A stretch of DNA of 32,251 nt from JBEKIK01 sp050013075 (GCA_050013075.1 JBEKFZ010000046.1:1-32251); one strand, 5' to 3'. Counted from the stretch's first letter, positions 1 through 8,809 are shown. A program made the numbers and translations. The notes: a model not told the origin generated them from the sequence alone.

Positions 1-2
1 TA

Positions 3-557
3 GGCGGTGTAGTACTGGGTCATGTTCTTTCCCACCGAAACGAGCGCGGCGCGATCTTTGCGCGCCTTTACCTTCAACTGGCGCAACGATACAATCAAGC
101 CCTACACAACAGCGTGACCGTGAATGCAGACACCGCGACGGAAACCAGCGTGCTTGATTTTCGCCACAACTTCCACGGCATCGGTCCCACGGCGGCATTG
201 GAGGCTCATCGGCAACTGGGTAATACCCGGCTCTCTTTGTTTGGCATGGTCCGCGGTTCGCTACTGGTGGGCGACACAGATCAGTCCTTAGCGTTCAACG
301 AAGTCGTGGACGATCCAGGGGGGATTGCCGGCGGCAGTCAAACACGCCTTGGTAATGCAACCTCTGACCAGGCCGATACGCTTGCCGTTAGCGAAATTGA
401 GGTGGGATTGGAGTACGAATTAAAATTGTACCGATGCAGTACCTTTACCCGCTTGGCTTTTGTCGATCAAACCTATTTCGGCGCCGGTTGTGCCAGCAGC
501 CAGGACGGTAACCTGAGCCTCTTTGGCGGCCAGATCTCGATCGGAGTGAACTACTAG
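3..557 (+). CDS. Outer-membrane beta-barrel protein, C-terminal part (Lpg1974-like), cut by window edge
   Basis: The reading frame is open from base 3, so the gene starts before the window; the GTG at 114 is internal. About 184 residues are visible. The segment around GIGPTAALEAHRQLG, SLFGMVRGSLLVGD and VSEIEVGLEYE, ending in a run of alternating polar and hydrophobic residues with a terminal aromatic (GGQISIGVNY), matches what I remember of Lpg1974-type pore-forming outer-membrane proteins, which are expanded in planctomycetes. The terminal aromatic is also typical of barrels inserted by BamA. The role would be an outer-membrane channel or structural protein. The family call is from pattern recognition only; a different barrel family (for example BBP7) is possible. 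A strong hairpin follows 30 bases after the stop. Confidence 0.65.
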   Translation, partial: GGVVLGHVLSHRNERGAIFARLYLQLAQRYNQALHNSVTVNADTATETSVLDFRHNFHGIGPTAALEAHRQLGNTRLSLFGMVRGSLLVGDTDQSLAFNEVVDDPGGIAGGSQTRLGNATSDQADTLAVSEIEVGLEYELKLYRCSTFTRLAFVDQTYFGAGCASSQDGNLSLFGGQISIGVNY

Positions 558-588
558 ACGTTCACATCATCAATCAATTATGCCTTAC

Positions 589-620
589 GGGAACGGATCC
601 CGGCTTCGGGGTCCGTTCCC
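589..620 (+). terminator. Hairpin after the barrel gene, probable terminator
   Basis: A 13-base arm (589-601) pairs with 608-620 with one mismatch around a 6-base loop. It lies 31 bases after the stop codon at 557. The tail (ATTGCGTTTCTTGG) is only weakly T-rich, so termination strength is uncertain. Confidence 0.55.
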
Positions 621-1079
621 ATTGCGTTTCTTGGACAGACAGTCCACGGCCTAATCCAGATACTCATCTTGTGCTGGAAAAAACTCTCCACAAGATTCTC
701 AATCATTGCACTCTAGAATGGTTCCAGGTCTTGAAATATAAGTGCCGGGTAAATGCAACCCGTTCTGGGTGGTTGGCCGGTGAGTCATTCTCCATTTCAA
801 GATAAAAAAACCCGCTTGAACAACAATGTGATGTATACCGCTAGTTTGCCTTATCTAATTGATAATAAAGGTCTTGGAATCGCCGCCCCCCTCAATTTGG
901 TGGTACGCAGGAATAAGTATGGATTGTTAGGGGTTATTGACATGTCTATTATTACCAGATAGGCTAATCTGCTTAATCAGCAGTCTTTCTCCATTCAATT
1001 TTTATTCTCCAGTTTGACTATTTTTCGGCAGGCAACAAAAAATCTAGTCCCAACTTAACAAGAAAAGGAGCATGGTCTT
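621..1079. other. Intergenic gap before the FG-GAP gene
   Basis: This is AT-rich and has no convincing gene. It holds a perfect -35 box TTGACA at 937-942, but the hexamer 17 bases later (TAGGCT) is poor, so I do not call a promoter. An AAGGAG ribosome-binding site lies at 1065-1070, nine bases before the next start. A 69-codon open frame at 753-962 has no ribosome site and no recognisable content. This is one of the few large gaps in the window without heptamer repeats. Confidence 0.5.
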
Positions 1080-3233
1080 ATGTGGACATCTTTTCTAAGC
1101 AATGTACGTCATTCCAAGCGACATCGGTTCCACCATGTCACTGCAACTCGTCGACTTAAGATAGAGCAACTCGAAAATCGCGTGTTGCTATTCGCGTCAA
1201 GTATAAATGTCGCGATCATCGGCGACCCTGTTGTTACCGAGGGCGGTCACCTCGATACAACAGGTACTGACTTAGCAGGCATAAATTTCACGAATCTCGC
1301 TCCTTCCAACGTCGACGCGAGTCACCTTGCTCCATTTGACACCGCCGTGCTCAACGTGACGAGCACGGCGATGAACGAAAACGTTAACACTCTTACCTCG
1401 GCAGCGAAGCAGGCCCTTGTCACGTTTCTGGGGACCGGGCATAAGTTAATAATATACGACAGCGAATGCCCGACTCAGGACTACTCTTGGCTGCCATATC
1501 CCTTCACAACCAATAATGCCGGCCCTACGGGAACTTTCGGCGGTGAATTAAAGATTATTGAAGAAAACACCCTTTCCACCAGCACTTCGTCAAGTCCTTA
1601 CTTCATTGATACAAGTTTGATTGTTTCAAATACGGATGCGGTTCAAGATGCCAATGTCATGACGACTATGGATTCTCATTGGTGTCTGGACATGACCGCC
1701 AAAAATTACAACGGGGTCATCGGTCCCGTACACACTTATGCGGAGTATTCCTCTGATAACGTAAACACGGGATTAATCATTTACAATGGCTTAGACCAGG
1801 ACTATACAGATTATTTATCCAGTAACACGGGGGCGCAAATGATACGGAAGATCTGGGTTCAGGAACTGCTGCAGCCGTTCAATCCCTCCCATCTCCAATG
1901 CACCTTTCGTGTCGTCGGCATCAACCTGACCGAAGCCACCAACCAGGAAGTGGTGGGCGCAAGCCACACGGTCGTCGCCAAGCTTACCTGCCAGCTCGGC
2001 AATCCCGTACCCAACACCCTAGTCTCGTTCCAAGTTCTATCTGGGCCGAATGCCGGCGCCGAGGCCACGGGTACGTACAGCCCGACAACGCTCCTCACCG
2101 ACGCCAACGGCAAGGTGCAATTCACCTATACCAGCAATGGAAAAACGGGCACGGACCTGATTGTAGCGCGGTTTACCAATAGCTCTGGACAATTGATAAC
2201 CTCGCAACAAGTAAGCGTAACTTGGAGTATACCCGGCAGTATCAATATCATAGCTGTCGGCGACGATGCCGGCGGGGGAAATCTGCCCTGGGTTAAGGTA
2301 TATGACACCAACGGCGTTCTGCAGACTAAGTTTTTGGCCTACGAAAACACCTTCCGAGGCGGAGTGCGGGTTGCCGTCGGCGACGTGACCGGCGACGGAA
2401 TTCTCGATATCATCACAGTACCGGGCGCAGGACGGGCACCGGAAGTTCGCGTCTTCCAGGGTAGTATGAGCACCGCGGGACAATATACAGCCACCCTGTT
2501 GACTAAATTCAACGCGCTTGCCGCGACGTTTCATGGCGGCCTGAACGTGGCTGTAGGCGACGTCAACGGCGATGGCCGCCAAGACGTCGTTATCGGCGAG
2601 GGACCGGGCGCATTGCCCCAGATTTTCGTATTCAATGGCAATACCTTGACTACCACTCGGTCCTTGATCGGTTCGGCCTTTAATGGTGTGGAAAATACCT
2701 TCCGCGGCGGTGTAACCGTGGCAGCCAGCGACCTGAACAATGACGGTCTCGCCGAAGTCATAGTGGCTCGCGGTCCAGGCGGCCCACCCACGGTCAATGT
2801 TTATTCATATACTAGCAAAGCCTATGTGCTCAAAAAGAGCTTCAATGCCTTTGCTACTACGTTTACCGGCGGAGTGTTCGTGGCGGCGGGAGACTTTAAT
2901 GGCGATGGCACAAACGACATTATTTGCGGCGCCGGGGCCGGCTGGCTGCCAATGGTGAACGTCTACAGCGGCAAGAATCTTTTCAACACCGGTTCGCCTG
3001 CGCTGCTGAGCAGTTTCCTGGCCTATGAAAACACCTTCCGCGGCGGCGTGCGCGTCGCCGCCAGGGCTATGACTGGCTCTACATCCGGGAAAACCACCAT
3101 CTGGATCGCGCCGGGCGCCGGAGGCGCCGCGCGAAATATTCGTTCCGCCACTTATGTGAGTTCTAGCCTGGCTCCGGCTTTAGTCGATAAGGTGTTCAGC
3201 GGTTCGACCTTGCTCGGCGCCTATATCGGCTAG
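1080..3233 (+). CDS. Surface protein: N-terminal amidotransferase-like region, Ig-like (Big-1) domain and FG-GAP repeats
   Basis: The ATG is set by AAGGAG nine bases upstream. The protein has 717 residues. The basic N-terminus followed by LKIEQLENRVLL (about residues 26-37) resembles the LE-x-R-x-LL leader of large planctomycete secreted or cell-surface proteins. Residues about 40-275 form a region with alternating beta and helix segments (VAIIGD, LIIYDSECP) that looks like a ThuA or class-I amidotransferase-like fold; this is tentative. Residues about 280-385 look like a Big-1 immunoglobulin-like domain. From about 387 to 690 there are four clear FG-GAP units with Ca-binding motifs (GDVTGDGILD, GDVNGDGRQD, SDLNNDGLAE, GDFNGDGTND) and a fifth that has lost its Asp motif. 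FLAYENTFRGGVRVA occurs twice. These blades usually form an integrin-like propeller for adhesion. There is no C-terminal anchor or dockerin. Confidence 0.8.
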   Translation: MWTSFLSNVRHSKRHRFHHVTATRRLKIEQLENRVLLFASSINVAIIGDPVVTEGGHLDTTGTDLAGINFTNLAPSNVDASHLAPFDTAVLNVTSTAMNENVNTLTSAAKQALVTFLGTGHKLIIYDSECPTQDYSWLPYPFTTNNAGPTGTFGGELKIIEENTLSTSTSSSPYFIDTSLIVSNTDAVQDANVMTTMDSHWCLDMTAKNYNGVIGPVHTYAEYSSDNVNTGLIIYNGLDQDYTDYLSSNTGAQMIRKIWVQELLQPFNPSHLQCTFRVVGINLTEATNQEVVGASHTVVAKLTCQLGNPVPNTLVSFQVLSGPNAGAEATGTYSPTTLLTDANGKVQFTYTSNGKTGTDLIVARFTNSSGQLITSQQVSVTWSIPGSINIIAVGDDAGGGNLPWVKVYDTNGVLQTKFLAYENTFRGGVRVAVGDVTGDGILDIITVPGAGRAPEVRVFQGSMSTAGQYTATLLTKFNALAATFHGGLNVAVGDVNGDGRQDVVIGEGPGALPQIFVFNGNTLTTTRSLIGSAFNGVENTFRGGVTVAASDLNNDGLAEVIVARGPGGPPTVNVYSYTSKAYVLKKSFNAFATTFTGGVFVAAGDFNGDGTNDIICGAGAGWLPMVNVYSGKNLFNTGSPALLSSFLAYENTFRGGVRVAARAMTGSTSGKTTIWIAPGAGGAARNIRSATYVSSSLAPALVDKVFSGSTLLGAYIG

Positions 3234-3280
3234 GGTATGGGCTGATTTACTATCGAGGTTTGCTTAGCTAATGAGCCTAG

Positions 3281-3328
3281 CGCCTCTTCAAACCTGAATT
3301 GACGGGTAGAGGCGTTTGAGTTTGATTT
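3281..3328 (+). terminator. Possible terminator after the FG-GAP gene
   Basis: CGCCTCT at 3281-3287 pairs with AGAGGCG at 3308-3314, followed by the T-rich TTTGAGTTTGATTT. The 20-base loop is long, so this is a moderate candidate. The rest of 3234-3559 holds no gene I can support. Confidence 0.4.
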
Positions 3329-3559
3329 AGGCGTTGGCTTTGCCCGCTGGCGGTGACGAACAGATCAAAGCCGCCGAGTGGGCCTCTTGCACGCCATCCA
3401 ACTTGCAATACTGTCGATTCGTGGCCGGTTGCAGCACTAGTAGTCTAGCGTGAAGCAAGTTAATTGATTATGATGGGTATATTAGTATTCCCCATCCCGA
3501 GATGGATATGGGGCGGATGTCCCCAAAACGAGGTTTTTTCCAATCTGCCGAGGGAGATT

Positions 3560-3859
3560 ATGGCTCGTAAGATATTGAACCGTAAGGAGATACGCGAGGA
3601 AAACGACGCGGCCGAGCGCTTGGATGCCGAAAAACCGGCCGCGGCAAAAAAACCGCCCGTCAAACGAAAAAGCCGTGCCAAAGTAGTCAAAGAAGTTCGG
3701 CTAAAGGCCTTTTGGGGCGTTTTTAATCAATCCCTTCGGCGAATCACAGTTTTCGAGTATAGCCAACGCCAAGAGGCCCAAAAAAAGGCCGAAGACCTGA
3801 GCGAATCCCAGAAATCCCCCCATTTCGTCCAACTCGTCAAGGAAGTCATCGAAGAATAA
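3560..3859 (+). CDS. Small basic conserved planctomycete protein, function unknown
   Basis: 99 residues from the ATG at 3560, which has AGGGAG at 3551-3556 just upstream. The frame is open further up to 3464, but that extension has no ribosome site. The N-terminal half is highly charged and rich in Lys, Ala and Pro (KPAAAKKPPVKRKSRAK), resembling a nucleic-acid-binding or disordered tail. The C-terminal half is a compact motif: LKAFWGVFNQSLRR, an FEYSQRQEAQKKAEDL helix, then KSPHFVQLVKEVIEE. I recall very similar small proteins annotated as hypothetical across Pirellulales; no function is known to me. It converges on the sppA-like gene, with only 31 bases between their stops. Confidence 0.75.
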   Translation: MARKILNRKEIREENDAAERLDAEKPAAAKKPPVKRKSRAKVVKEVRLKAFWGVFNQSLRRITVFEYSQRQEAQKKAEDLSESQKSPHFVQLVKEVIEE

Positions 3860-3890
3860 TAGTCTTGGGTGGCGCGGGCATCTTGCCGTG

Positions 3891-4991
3891 TTATGGTTTG
3901 GCCGAAAACGGCGGCAGCCAGGTGCATAGATAATACGCCCTGGGCGTGGCCATGTCCAGTAACGCCGCCAAATCGAAATTCGCCGGCCTGGCCGACTGTA
4001 CGCCAAGCAGTAAATTCACCAAACTGGGCTCGGGCTTGTACTTTACTACCTTGACGTTGTCTTTATCGAGTTTCGCCAATGCGATCGCCCGATCAACGGC
4101 GTCGTCGATGAAGCCGATCTTGTCGATCAGTCCGTTTTGTTGCGCTTGGTCGGCGGTAAAGACCCGGCCGGTGGCCAGTTTATCGAGCGCAGAGGGGTCC
4201 TGTTTGAATTTTGGCCGCCCATACTCTATCACGGACTTGAATCGGGCAAAGGCGTCGGTGATCAGGCCTTGAAAGATTTTGCGTTCTTCTTCGGTCATGG
4301 GCCGGGCGAAACTGCCCATCTCCTTCAACGGATTGCTGGCCATGCTGTCATCGGCCACGCCCAGTTCTTTCATCAATCCGGCGCAATTATAATGCGGAAT
4401 GATTACGCCGATCGAGCCGGTCCAGGTCGTCGGTTCGGCGAAGATCGCCTCTGGCGTATCGCCCACGGCCATCGAGGCGTAATAGCCCCCGCTGGCCGCG
4501 ATTCCGCCCATGCTCACCACGATGGGTATATTTGTCTGTTTGGACAGTTCGCAAAGATGATGATACATGTAATCGCTGCCCGACATCGTGCCGCCGGGCG
4601 AGTTTATCCGGACCACCAATGCCTTGAGCCGGCCGTACTTGGCGTCTTTCATGGCGTGCTCGATTTGCCGCTTGAAAAATCCCTCGCCGGACATAATCAC
4701 GCCATCGATGGTAAGAATGGCCACTTTATCGGTGGCATAGTATTGATGGGAAAAAAATCTCTCTTGCACGCGGCCCTCGTCATCCATTGCGCCGAACCAG
4801 ACCATTCCCAGCAGCGATAAAAAAAGGAAGTTCAGCAGCAGCGATCCGATGAAAATCAGCACAAAAAAGACGGATATAATCCGTGAAAATATTGAACGCT
4901 TCCGCGGCTGGGATTGAACTGTCGGGGGTTGAATAACCGTAGCCATAACAGGTTGTCCGATAGACCCTTCAGAATGGGGTGAGGTTTCCAT
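3891..4991 (-). CDS. sppA: Signal peptide peptidase SppA-like (S49 family)
   Basis: 366 residues. It has a cytoplasmic N-terminal tail, one membrane segment at about residues 37-66, then a single S49 serine peptidase domain. Family motifs are visible: VVRINSPGG (127-134), the nucleophile Ser167 in GGIAASGGYYAS, TGSIGV (191-196), and Lys223 in NPLKEMGS, where the catalytic lysine of the short SppA type is found. The length fits the short, Bacillus-like SppA rather than the duplicated E. coli form. The expected role is membrane-bound cleavage of leftover signal peptides or other membrane protein fragments. The start is supported by AAAGGAG seven bases upstream on the minus strand. It is probably transcribed alone: its neighbour at 3560 converges on it and the gene at 5308 diverges. 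Confidence 0.93.
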   Translation of the reverse strand: METSPHSEGSIGQPVMATVIQPPTVQSQPRKRSIFSRIISVFFVLIFIGSLLLNFLFLSLLGMVWFGAMDDEGRVQERFFSHQYYATDKVAILTIDGVIMSGEGFFKRQIEHAMKDAKYGRLKALVVRINSPGGTMSGSDYMYHHLCELSKQTNIPIVVSMGGIAASGGYYASMAVGDTPEAIFAEPTTWTGSIGVIIPHYNCAGLMKELGVADDSMASNPLKEMGSFARPMTEEERKIFQGLITDAFARFKSVIEYGRPKFKQDPSALDKLATGRVFTADQAQQNGLIDKIGFIDDAVDRAIALAKLDKDNVKVVKYKPEPSLVNLLLGVQSARPANFDLAALLDMATPRAYYLCTWLPPFSAKP

Positions 4992-5049
4992 TTTTTAGCT
5001 CCTTTAAAAATTCAAGATGTGCCATTGTACCCTGCTTTTGTGTCTTGGC

Positions 5050-5220
5050 AATGAGGGCAGTTTTCAGTGGGCAGTGGACAGTTGACAGTGGGTGGTGAGG
5101 GGTGGGCAGTTTACTGCCCACTTGTATGTGAAAGGATTTGCAAAACCCTAAGCGGTTTCATTCATCCTTCATCCTTCATCCTTCATCCTTTAACCTACAA
5201 TCTACAGCCTAAAGCCTCCA
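5050..5220. repeat. Heptamer-phased repeat tract with one GTGGGCAG palindrome
   Basis: From about 5058 the sequence reads in sevens: TGGGCAG, TGGACAG, TTGACAG, TGGGTGG, TGAGGGG, TGGGCAG, TTTACTG, CCCACTT, so the palindrome at 5102-5121 is itself part of the grid. A degenerate form of the second palindrome lies at about 5145-5160. CATCCTT x4 follows from 5162, then TAACCTA, CAATCTA, CAGCCTA in the same phase. This fills most of the gap between sppA and the next gene. Confidence 0.9.
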
Positions 5221-5307
5221 GACAGGTGTTGCCATAAGGTGCACTCTGGCGGTAAGCTAATGTTCCAATATATTATTCATTGAGATGTAATGTGAAAGGA
5301 GCCATGA

Positions 5308-6057
5308 GTGTTTGTCGCCGCCACGAGCCGATGTTTTTCCGATATGACCTTGGATGCAGCCTTAATGCAACTCGCGGATCTGGAGTACACGTGCGTGGAA
5401 CTCATGATCCACGAGTCGGGCGGACACATTCGGCCCTCCGCCGTGCTGGACGATCCGGAACGAGCGATAACGCTCTGCCGCCAGACCCATCGATTGACCC
5501 CGATTGCCTTCAGCATCGACATCGAAGCCCCGGAGCCTTTATATTACCGCCAGTTTGCCGCCTGCTCGAAGTTGGCCAAGGCGGTGAAAGTCGTAACCCT
5601 TACCGTCCGTTCGGCCGAGTTGGGCACGCCGTTCAACGCCGAAGTCGAACGCCTGCGCGAACTTACCGCCATAGCGTCGCAGGACGGCATCCGCGTCGGC
5701 CTGCTGACCGAGGGCGGACGCATGACCCAGGACCCGGATACCGCCATCGTGGTCTGCGACAACGTCAAAGGTTTGGGCATCACGCTCGATCCCAGCCATT
5801 ACCTCTACGGCCCCCACGCCAGAGAGAATTACGAACATATTATGAAGTATGTTTACCACGTCCGCCTGCGCGACACCAACAAAACCCAATTGCAGGTCCG
5901 CGTCGGCCAAGGCGAAGTGGAATACGGGCGCCTGGTCAACCAGCTTCATAAGGTCCGCTACGATCGTGCGCTGTGCGTCGACATCGCTCCCATGCCCGAG
6001 GTGGATCATCTCGCAGAAATGCGCAAAATGCGGCTCCTGCTGGAAAGCCTGTTATAA
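5308..6057 (+). CDS. Xylose-isomerase-like TIM barrel protein (sugar phosphate isomerase/epimerase family)
   Basis: 249 residues starting at GTG 5308, with AAAGGAG at 5295-5301 giving good spacing. The ATG four bases earlier is in another frame. The N-terminus MFVAATSRCFSDMTLDAALMQLADLEYTCVELMI is the first strand and helix of the AP-endonuclease-2/xylose-isomerase-like barrel. Further metal-site-like segments follow: ITLDPSHYLYG (central His), YHVRLRDTN (Arg/Asp near a strand end), and a late VDIAP. Homologues isomerise, epimerise or dehydrate sugars or act as endonuclease IV, so the substrate cannot be read from sequence. It stands alone; the gene downstream is on the opposite strand. Confidence 0.8.
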   Translation: MFVAATSRCFSDMTLDAALMQLADLEYTCVELMIHESGGHIRPSAVLDDPERAITLCRQTHRLTPIAFSIDIEAPEPLYYRQFAACSKLAKAVKVVTLTVRSAELGTPFNAEVERLRELTAIASQDGIRVGLLTEGGRMTQDPDTAIVVCDNVKGLGITLDPSHYLYGPHARENYEHIMKYVYHVRLRDTNKTQLQVRVGQGEVEYGRLVNQLHKVRYDRALCVDIAPMPEVDHLAEMRKMRLLLESLL

Positions 6058-6065
6058 AATAAAGC

Positions 6066-6115
6066 CGCGACCGTCGGTCGCGCATTCGCCCGTTCCCACG
6101 CGGAGCGTGGGAACG
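6066..6115. terminator. Two hairpins after the TIM barrel gene
   Basis: CGCGACC (6066-6072) pairs with GGTCGCG (6076-6082). CGTTCCCACGC (6091-6101) pairs perfectly with GCGTGGGAACG (6105-6115). Neither has a strong T tract. The second hairpin recurs at 20924-20949 with a different loop, so it is a dispersed repeat that may end transcripts here. Confidence 0.55.
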
Positions 6116-6138
6116 AGAGAAAGCCTGCTATAGAATAA

Positions 6139-6169
6139 ATTCATCCTTCATCCCTCATCCTTCATCCTT
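6139..6169. repeat. Heptamer repeat, TCATCCT type
   Basis: Four near-identical 7-base units (TCATCCT, TCATCCC, TCATCCT, TCATCCT) end right at the stop of the DUF1559 gene, whose last base is 6170. Confidence 0.85.
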
Positions 6170-8554
6170 TCAATACTTCCCTTGCACGGCCTCGCCGCCG
6201 TTGCGGGAAAATAAACCTTTTATCACTTCGGGATCAATCATGACGGAAAGCGTATGTACCGATCCGTCGGCAAAACCGACCAGAAAAACGCTCGGATGCA
6301 GCCCAATCAGGCCTTTTAGCGGGTTGTTATTGTCGATCTCGAAATCGTCGGGCTTGGTCCAGATCACGGCCTTGTCGTCTGAGGCCTCGACAATGGCTAT
6401 TGTATATGACGTGCCGTCGGTGATATCGGCGATTCGAACGCCCTGCTTACCCGGGAACATCGTGTTTTCGCCGCGCACCGTAAGGTAATTGGTTTTTCCC
6501 GCTCCGGCATTGCTGTTGGGGCTTATGTATTCCGGGGGCATTCTGGCGATCAGTTTTTTATTGTGCTCGCTATCCCAAGGCTCGTCCTTGTGAAATTCGT
6601 CGTATAATGCCCCATATTCCATCATTGGCAGGATCAGCACCCGCCAACTCAAAAGCGGCTTGCCGTCCTGGTCGGCCTTATAAGCGGGCGGAAATTTTTT
6701 GTTCGCATCGTGATAATTGTGCATGGCAAGCATGATCTGCTTCATGTTGTTCATCGACGCCGCGCGCCGTGCCGCCTCACGCCCGGATTGCACTGCAGGC
6801 AGCACAAGCGCCACGGAGATGGGCCCGAACTGGGTAACGCCCAAGCCCGGCAGCGGAGACCGCTCGGTTATCTCGATGCCCAATTTTGTCAGCCGCACTG
6901 AGGAAACCAGCGGCGTTAAATGGGGGCCGATCACGTTTTGCGGCGGTAACAACGTCGAAAGGTTCAGGTTGATTCCCTGCGGCTTCAATGCGGCGGCCAT
7001 TACGGGCAGCAGGGGATAGACCTCGTTGAACGTTTGTTGCGTGTTCCAATAGAAAATAGCCGTCGGTCCGGCTTCGCCCGTGAATAACTTCGCAACCTCC
7101 GGCGATTGGGCCAAGGACTTGAAGTCCGCCGGTCGGGAAAGATAAGATTGGAGGCGCTCCAAGCTCAGCGATACAATGAATTCCTTTTCGGTTAAACACC
7201 AAGATATGGAAGGAACTCCGGGCTGGGGAATTTGAAGAACATAAACTTCCTTACCGGCAACTTTGTCTTTTGTGATCTTTGGGGCCGACTGGCCGCTTTT
7301 TGCCAGCTCCTCGAATACGGTTTGAAATTGTTGAACGATTTTTTCATGGGTATTTGACGCTTGTTGATAATCTTTTACCCCAACGACAAGAATCATATCC
7401 GGTACGCCTCCCATTTTAGACTTCGCATACAAAGTCACGTTATCGCCCAGTGGGGCGAGGATATCTTGGCGTATTTTCAGCCCCAGTTGCGATTCAAATT
7501 TATCGATGTCGCGGCGCATGTAGGTCACCGCTTGTGGATTGGCCTTTTCGACCATTGCCATATAGGTGTCAAAAAAGCCCGCGGGATTTATTTTGGCGGC
7601 CAGGGCCATGGTGGAGTCGGCCGGAATGGAGGCCAGGTCGTTGGAGGAAAGCGGCTCGATCGACGCGAACTGCATCAGCCCTTGCGGCTCGCCGTCGAAG
7701 GAAACGAGAATTTTGGAAACGTAGTTGTTCTGGTCCAAGCCGGTCGTTGTGGCAATGCCGTTGATGTTGCTTATTCCCAAGGCTTCCAGTATAACTGCCC
7801 CCTGCGGCCCGGCCGTGGGAAGAATGATTTTAAGCAGTGCCTTGACGTTCAGATAGTCCACGGTCGAAACGCGCTCAACGGGCAGGTCCTGGTGGATTTT
7901 GCTCAGCCACGCGGGCGCAGTGCCGGCTGCGCGTTTCAGCAACGCATCCATCTCGCCCTCGCCCATGGCGGCAATAAAGTAATTTTTCCTAACCCCCCAA
8001 ACAATCGAGGCGTTGGGCGCGAACTGGATGCTTTGGTATTTTTTGCCGTTTATCTCCCGCGTTTTAAGAAATTGCGGCGGGAGAGTTTTTGTAAGCACTT
8101 CGAGCCTGGTTTTGAATTTCTCGGCATCGTCGCCGATTTTTATCGCCGCCCCAGCGCGGATGTTCGGCCCATTAGGGCCAATCTGAACGTCGGAAACATA
8201 AACCGCCATGGGCCGCGTGAGCAGCAGTTTAACTAAATTCACAATTTCGTCGGAAGACATTCCCGGCGGCAGGCTTTTTTTGTCCATTGACTTGGACAAA
8301 TTGGCCCGGATCAGTTTTTCGATTTCGACCGCGGTTTTTTGCACTTCCGGCTCGGCCAGGAGTTGCTCGGTTTGGTTCGTGCTCTTGGAATCCGGAGCGG
8401 CCATGCCGGATGATGACGCATAGAAGAGACATTCCTCCGGCGCGATTTTCGAGAGAAGTTGCGTTTCCGGAAGCGGAGGCACGCCCAAGGGCAATCCCAA
8501 GCTTCCCAATAATACAAACAAAAACGACCACGGAATTAGAGCCACGGCTTGCAT
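6170..8554 (-). CDS. Secreted two-part protein with C-terminal DUF1559 domain
   Basis: 794 residues from the ATG at 8554, which has AAGGAG on the minus strand; the frame extends to 8593 but that start lacks a ribosome site. Residues 1-25 are a hydrophobic signal sequence. Residues about 30-580 form a long region of mixed alpha/beta with repeated hydrophobic and Gly-rich strands (VYVSDVQIGPNGPNIRAGAAIKIG, ILVVGVKDYQQA); it resembles DUF3352-type secreted proteins, but I cannot confirm this. At about 575-600 comes VALVLPAVQSGREAARR followed by MNNMKQIMLAMHNYHD, the pilin-like segment and start of DUF1559, ending with DITDGTSYTIAIVEA and FADGSVH. DUF1559 is almost restricted to planctomycetes and normally begins with a prepilin leader at the N-terminus; here it is internal. 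Function unknown. Confidence 0.85.
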   Translation of the reverse strand: MQAVALIPWSFLFVLLGSLGLPLGVPPLPETQLLSKIAPEECLFYASSSGMAAPDSKSTNQTEQLLAEPEVQKTAVEIEKLIRANLSKSMDKKSLPPGMSSDEIVNLVKLLLTRPMAVYVSDVQIGPNGPNIRAGAAIKIGDDAEKFKTRLEVLTKTLPPQFLKTREINGKKYQSIQFAPNASIVWGVRKNYFIAAMGEGEMDALLKRAAGTAPAWLSKIHQDLPVERVSTVDYLNVKALLKIILPTAGPQGAVILEALGISNINGIATTTGLDQNNYVSKILVSFDGEPQGLMQFASIEPLSSNDLASIPADSTMALAAKINPAGFFDTYMAMVEKANPQAVTYMRRDIDKFESQLGLKIRQDILAPLGDNVTLYAKSKMGGVPDMILVVGVKDYQQASNTHEKIVQQFQTVFEELAKSGQSAPKITKDKVAGKEVYVLQIPQPGVPSISWCLTEKEFIVSLSLERLQSYLSRPADFKSLAQSPEVAKLFTGEAGPTAIFYWNTQQTFNEVYPLLPVMAAALKPQGINLNLSTLLPPQNVIGPHLTPLVSSVRLTKLGIEITERSPLPGLGVTQFGPISVALVLPAVQSGREAARRAASMNNMKQIMLAMHNYHDANKKFPPAYKADQDGKPLLSWRVLILPMMEYGALYDEFHKDEPWDSEHNKKLIARMPPEYISPNSNAGAGKTNYLTVRGENTMFPGKQGVRIADITDGTSYTIAIVEASDDKAVIWTKPDDFEIDNNNPLKGLIGLHPSVFLVGFADGSVHTLSVMIDPEVIKGLFSRNGGEAVQGKY

Positions 8555-8559
8555 TGTTA

Positions 8560-8809
8560 ATCTCCTTGAGCAAGAATAAACTGATAAAATCATTGCGCTA
8601 ATTATAGAATTATAATAATATAATCATTTGGGTAATCAATCCCCCCAGAAACCGCTTGCGGTTCGCGCCCCCCACTATCCACTGCCCACTATCCACTGAA
8701 CCCTGTCATCTACCCTTTTCCACCGCCTTCCGCCTTACACCTTTATTCGTTAAAATTGCCAAATTATTGATTTAAAGTGTCTTTTTAATTTTTATCTTCC
8801 GGCTTTCCC
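8560..8809. repeat. Intergenic heptamer tract and palindrome copy
   Basis: An AT-rich stretch (8600-8640) is a likely promoter region for the minus-strand DUF1559 gene, although I could not settle on boxes. A copy of the GAAACCGC palindrome, one base short in the right arm, lies at 8648-8666. From 8670 to about 8750 the sequence is heptamer-phased (CCCACTA, TCCACTG, CCCACTA, TCCACTG, AACCCTG and so on). Confidence 0.8.

Noticed and set aside
753..962. 69-codon + strand open frame
   Set aside because: It has no ribosome site, no recognisable content, and lies in AT-rich DNA between a terminator and the FG-GAP gene leader.
937..965. Promoter with perfect TTGACA before the FG-GAP gene
   Set aside because: The -10 hexamer at proper spacing (TAGGCT) is poor, so I could not support it.
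4137..4820. 227-codon + strand frame opposite sppA
   Set aside because: sppA on the other strand has all catalytic motifs; this is its shadow.
5280..5951. 223-codon frame using the ATG at 5304
   Set aside because: Arg/Pro/His-rich shadow of the TIM barrel gene, which has homology in the GTG 5308 frame.
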